From the NCBI GenBank assembly GCA_947172415.1, contig OX359201.1, positions 1,054,001-1,118,000 of the forward strand: 64,000 bases of DNA, written 5' to 3'. Shown piece by piece: positions 60,881 through 64,000 of the stretch (position 1 is its first letter; each line of letters begins with the position of its first letter). Below the pieces are notes generated by a model. That model saw only the letters and a program-made list of their open reading frames with translations, did not search any database and was not told the DNA's origin. A program made the translations under genes and the position numbers. Source of the stretch: Chondrosia reniformis (lineage: Eukaryota > Porifera > Demospongiae > Chondrillida > Chondrillidae).

Positions 60881-63610
60881 ATGTCAATAGTAAACCGCAT
60901 TGCACTTGTGACTGGTGAGTGATTCACAGAATATACGTACTAAACACTCTACATAATACTGTAATTATTTACTTACATTTCTATAGCCCTTAATATAATA
61001 ATAAATTTAATTAGCTTCCTTAGAGTGCTAATGTTGCCACGATTTGCAGGTAGCAAATCAAGTGTGTGTGTTATGTATTTAGTATACGTATCTTATCTTC
61101 GGATTCCCCTGTCAAGTATATATACATTGTCGTATTAGGAGGATCTGGAGGTATAGGAAGAGCTGTAGCTCGCTCTCTGGCGCTGGAGGGCGCATCAGTG
61201 GTAGTCCTGGATCAAAAGGAGGAGAGGGCGCAGGAAGTAGTCGCCACTCTATCTTCCGAATTTGGTGCAAATCACGTAGCCGTTCGGGCGGACGTGTCCT
61301 CAAAAGATGACGTCATTTTAGCTCTTCAGAAAGTCAGAGAATCCTGCAGCGCTGTGCCCAGTATTGTTGTGAATAACGCGGGCATCACCAGGGATGCGCT
61401 CCTTTTGAAGGCGACTGAAGAGCAGTTTGACGAAGTTATTAAAGTTAATTTAAAGGTAAGTTCTGAATCAATTATAGCACTGCAGAATAAGCTTATATAA
61501 TAGGTTTCCAGTTAAACATTCCAAATTTTGGATTTGCAGTTTTGCTAAGCTCAAAAGCAATTTAGTAATGTTACCTATCAATACAGCAATGAGTCTTCAA
61601 GTCCAAAGAATGCATGGCCCAGTGGAGCAGAACAATAAAGAGAAAAATCTTGTATCCTCATCTAAAGCTCTCACCAGATTTAGTTCTCTATAGATCTTTG
61701 CTGTAGAATAGATGTAGTGTCTAGGTAAATGGTGTTTTAGATTATCCATGACATAGTCATCACTCTTCTCAAACAGGGTACATTCCTGGTCACTCAAGTC
61801 ACATCTCAGGCCATGATTAAGGAGAAAGTGAAGGGATCGATTGTCAATATATCTAGTCTGGTGGCTAAATCTGGTAACATTGGACAGGTAAGCTACAGTG
61901 CTTCCAAGGGAGGTGTTGTATCCATGACGAAAACATGTGCAAGGGAATTGGCTAAGTAAGTCCCTAGTAATTAGTCCATTTAACGATTTGAAACCACTGA
62001 TTTAATTGAAAGTCTACATATATATACAAATCATTTTAATCACACATTACAGTGTCAGTGTGCCTATATACTTGTGAAATGAGTGAAGACTTTACTTACA
62101 AAGAAGTTTTCTGAATATATTTGCAGTTAATTTGTTACATGTAGTAGTTGCACGCTGTACCATATTTACAGATTTGATATTCGCTGTAATACCATTCTAC
62201 CTGGTTTTATTAAAACACAAATGACAGATGCTGTACCAGAGGTCTTTAGAAAAGAGGTTAGTTATTTATTAAATGAAATTTCTGTAACAGTAAATGTCAG
62301 CTTTCTTCCTTCAGATGATTTCTTTTATTCCTTTGGGAAGAATGGGCCGGCCTGAAGGTAGTATATGTACACATATATATAACTAATGTACGTATATATG
62401 TATAGCATGGTCATATAGGATGCACATATACACTTGTATCATATTTTGAAAAAGTGGATCACTGGAAGATATACCAACCACTCAGCCATATGCATGTGGC
62501 CAAAGTCTTATCTTGGCCTGGGACTGAAGTCCTATTAAAATGGTAATTATTAATTGCCTCCCAGTCGTCTACTGTAAGATGGAATAAAATCATCAAAGAA
62601 CCATGTACAACTGTTTCACCATCCTTTGGGCTCACCAGTGTGGTATCCTTCCAGTGATTATTGTTCACATTTCCATCACATATAACCTTTGCACGGGCTT
62701 AGTGTAATTAACTCCTTTATATCATACGTATGTGTATTCTTGTGTATTTCAGAAATAGCTGAAGTTTGTCTATTCCTAGCAACAGAAAAGAGTAGCTACA
62801 TCACAGGTGCTTGTATAGAGGCTTCAGGTAAGAGCTAGGAAATGTGCAATAATTTAGTCATATATATCAACTTGATTCTATATATATAGAGACTGTGAGA
62901 TGAACTGAAGCTTATACTAGTGTATATATGATATATATATATGATATATTGCTGATGAAGACCTACGGGTTGAAATGTTCTATTCCAAAGATTAAATGTT
63001 GCTGTTGCTCAATAAACTTCATATATCATCATGATCGCGACAAATAAGCCCTATCACTTAGTGTATATATATATACCATTGGTATTGTTTCTTTCCTTAG
63101 AATGAGAATATAAATTTGTTAGATTCTAAACCTGTGATGCTGTACCTGGTAAAATTCTCATACCCCATGATATCCATGTTGATTCTGTGAATTTCATCAA
63201 AACTCAGTGATGTAGACACTTTTAATGACACTGTAGATTGATATGTATATTAAATGATTAGTATAATTTAGCCTTCATCAAATACGCAAGTGGTCCAGTA
63301 TTATTAGCGACAAACACTTTCGTATTCCCTTGTACTGTCTAACCAGTGAACACTGAGCAAGACATGTACGTACAGAGATAAAGGAGTGATTGAGGATGAA
63401 GTACTTAAGATAAAGTATCTCCAAGCCTTCATTCACAAACCTGTTATATCCTTTCCTTGTGGTAATGATAAATATTAAGATAGTCATATAATGAGATACT
63501 ATATATATAGATATTAAAGATTACCTTAGTATATTGTAACTTGTACTGTATATATACAATGGTTACATTATATTTATATATCTACTTATGTAGGTGGCTT
63601 GTGGATGTAG
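60881..63610 (+). CDS. HSD17B8: 17-beta-hydroxysteroid dehydrogenase 8 / mitochondrial 3-ketoacyl-ACP reductase-type SDR (7 exons)
   Basis: Exons 60881-60914, 61139-61455, 61777-61955, 62172-62256, 62315-62357, 62753-62827, 63594-63610; 249 residues, a normal classical SDR length. Cofactor motif TGGSGGIG (11-18), with Asp36 ending the second strand, favours NAD(H). NNAG is at 90-93; catalytic Ser144, Tyr157 and Lys161 lie in [21 protein letters not shown]. Then follow [39 protein letters not shown] and [13 protein letters not shown]. The pattern fits HSD17B8, the NAD-binding subunit that pairs with CBR4 in the mitochondrial fatty-acid synthesis ketoacyl reductase; a plain FabG-like SDR is the alternative. 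The last exon codes only five residues (GGLWM). Convergent with THG1L, 61 bp away. Confidence 0.88.
61590..61750 (-). repeat. Dispersed repeat family A, reverse
   Basis: GCATGGCCCAGTGGAGCAGA, CTTGTATCCTCATCTAAAGC, TCACCAGATTTAGTTCTCTA; HSD17B8 intron 2, ending about 30 bp before the exon 3 acceptor. Confidence 0.65.
62952..62985 (+). other. Hammerhead-ribozyme-like core motif
   Basis: CTGATGA (62952-62958), then GACC-TACG-GGTT as a 4-bp stem with a tetraloop, then GAAA (62972-62975) and TGTTC. It keeps the exact conserved box order. It lies in HSD17B8 intron 6 beside AT-rich ATATAT DNA; helix I partners are not clear. Confidence 0.45.
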
Positions 63611-63671
63611 AACGGAGCGAAAGAGTAATTATTAAATGAATTTAGTAACATACGTATATATATACATTTTT

Positions 63672-64000
63672 TTAGTTTGTTAAGATTTCTGAATGTGTTT
63701 TCCAAAACTGATCTTGTATAATATCACAGTGTAGCTTCACTGGCCGCCTTATTCTCTTCTCTTTGATCTGACTGGGCGCTGAGGGTAATTCCCTGTAATT
63801 AATAGCCAGTTTTAGGTGACCATTATGTATCAAGCAGCATGAAATTATAGATTATAACTTACATTTCATTCTATATTCAAATTATCCAATTAATTTCAAA
63901 ATGGTTACAAACTTGCTCACATTTTTATGGAAGTAGGCTCTGACTTAGATTCCACTCCTTTATAGTGCTGTCCAGATACTTGGCTCTCCTCTGCCGATGC
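63672..64000 (-). CDS. THG1L: tRNA-His guanylyltransferase, C-terminal part (gene continues past right edge)
   Basis: Two minus-strand exons: 64000 (edge)-63921 and 63792-63672. They join in phase (AT|G) and end RRPVKLHCDIIQDQFWKTHSEILTN. This closely resembles the end of animal THG1L ([22 protein letters not shown]), which adds the extra 5' G to tRNA-His. The preceding SIKMELPSAPSQIKEKR fits the segment before that tail. The catalytic palm domain is outside the window. Only the tail was identified, but the match is distinctive. Confidence 0.8.

Overview
Animal nuclear DNA: AT-rich, with many short GT-AG introns, clear orthologues of metazoan genes on both strands, and a very high load of minisatellites and short foldback elements. 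Gene density, intron size and repeat load suggest a compact invertebrate genome such as a demosponge. That is an inference; no single diagnostic gene fixes the taxon.

Left third (1-26.8 kb): an accessory region with five copies of one intronless Fe(II)/2-oxoglutarate oxygenase-like gene (end of one at 2-148; 1035-2459; 10716-11894 minus, frameshifted; 22551-23900; 25338-26744). The central catalytic part is nearly identical among copies while the ends differ. Two copies (10.6-12.1 kb and 22.4-23.9 kb) form an inverted duplication that includes their upstream DNA. Between the copies lie a JmjC/cupin gene with an N-terminal hydrophobic segment and a C-terminal HIEL (3070-9609), a SAM methyltransferase (12659-14772), WDR31 (15740-19885, minus) and a 5'-truncated LINE tail (about 20.4-21.1 kb).

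Right two thirds (27-64 kb): conserved housekeeping genes, each rebuilt exon by exon with consistent splice phases. They are deoxyhypusine synthase (DHPS, minus) head to head with a MAIP1-like mitochondrial gene (71 bp between start codons); an intronless HSP70 with heat-shock elements and a TATA box; a CEP152-like coiled-coil gene (minus); TBC1D13 (minus) head to head with an MVB12-type ESCRT-I subunit; PPP1R10/PNUTS; HSD17B8; and, convergent with it at the right edge, the 3' end of THG1L. They serve translation factor maturation, mitochondrial biogenesis, proteostasis, centriole duplication, membrane traffic, transcription-coupled PP1 control, fatty-acid/steroid redox and tRNA-His maturation; their proximity implies no shared pathway.

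The most unusual material is in introns: (i) foldback elements with nested inverted repeats whose loop carries a CTGANGA - stem - GAAAC core resembling a hammerhead ribozyme; (ii) arrays that repeat a splice site, with about 16 copies of the DHPS exon 3 acceptor junction and about nine copies of the MVB12 exon 2 donor; (iii) a dispersed 'family A' repeat in both orientations around exons; (iv) a TA-flanked MITE inserted inside a minisatellite. All gene models come from reading the sequence by eye. Splice sites were chosen by GT-AG (one GC-AG) signals, phase and remembered family similarity, without any database search.
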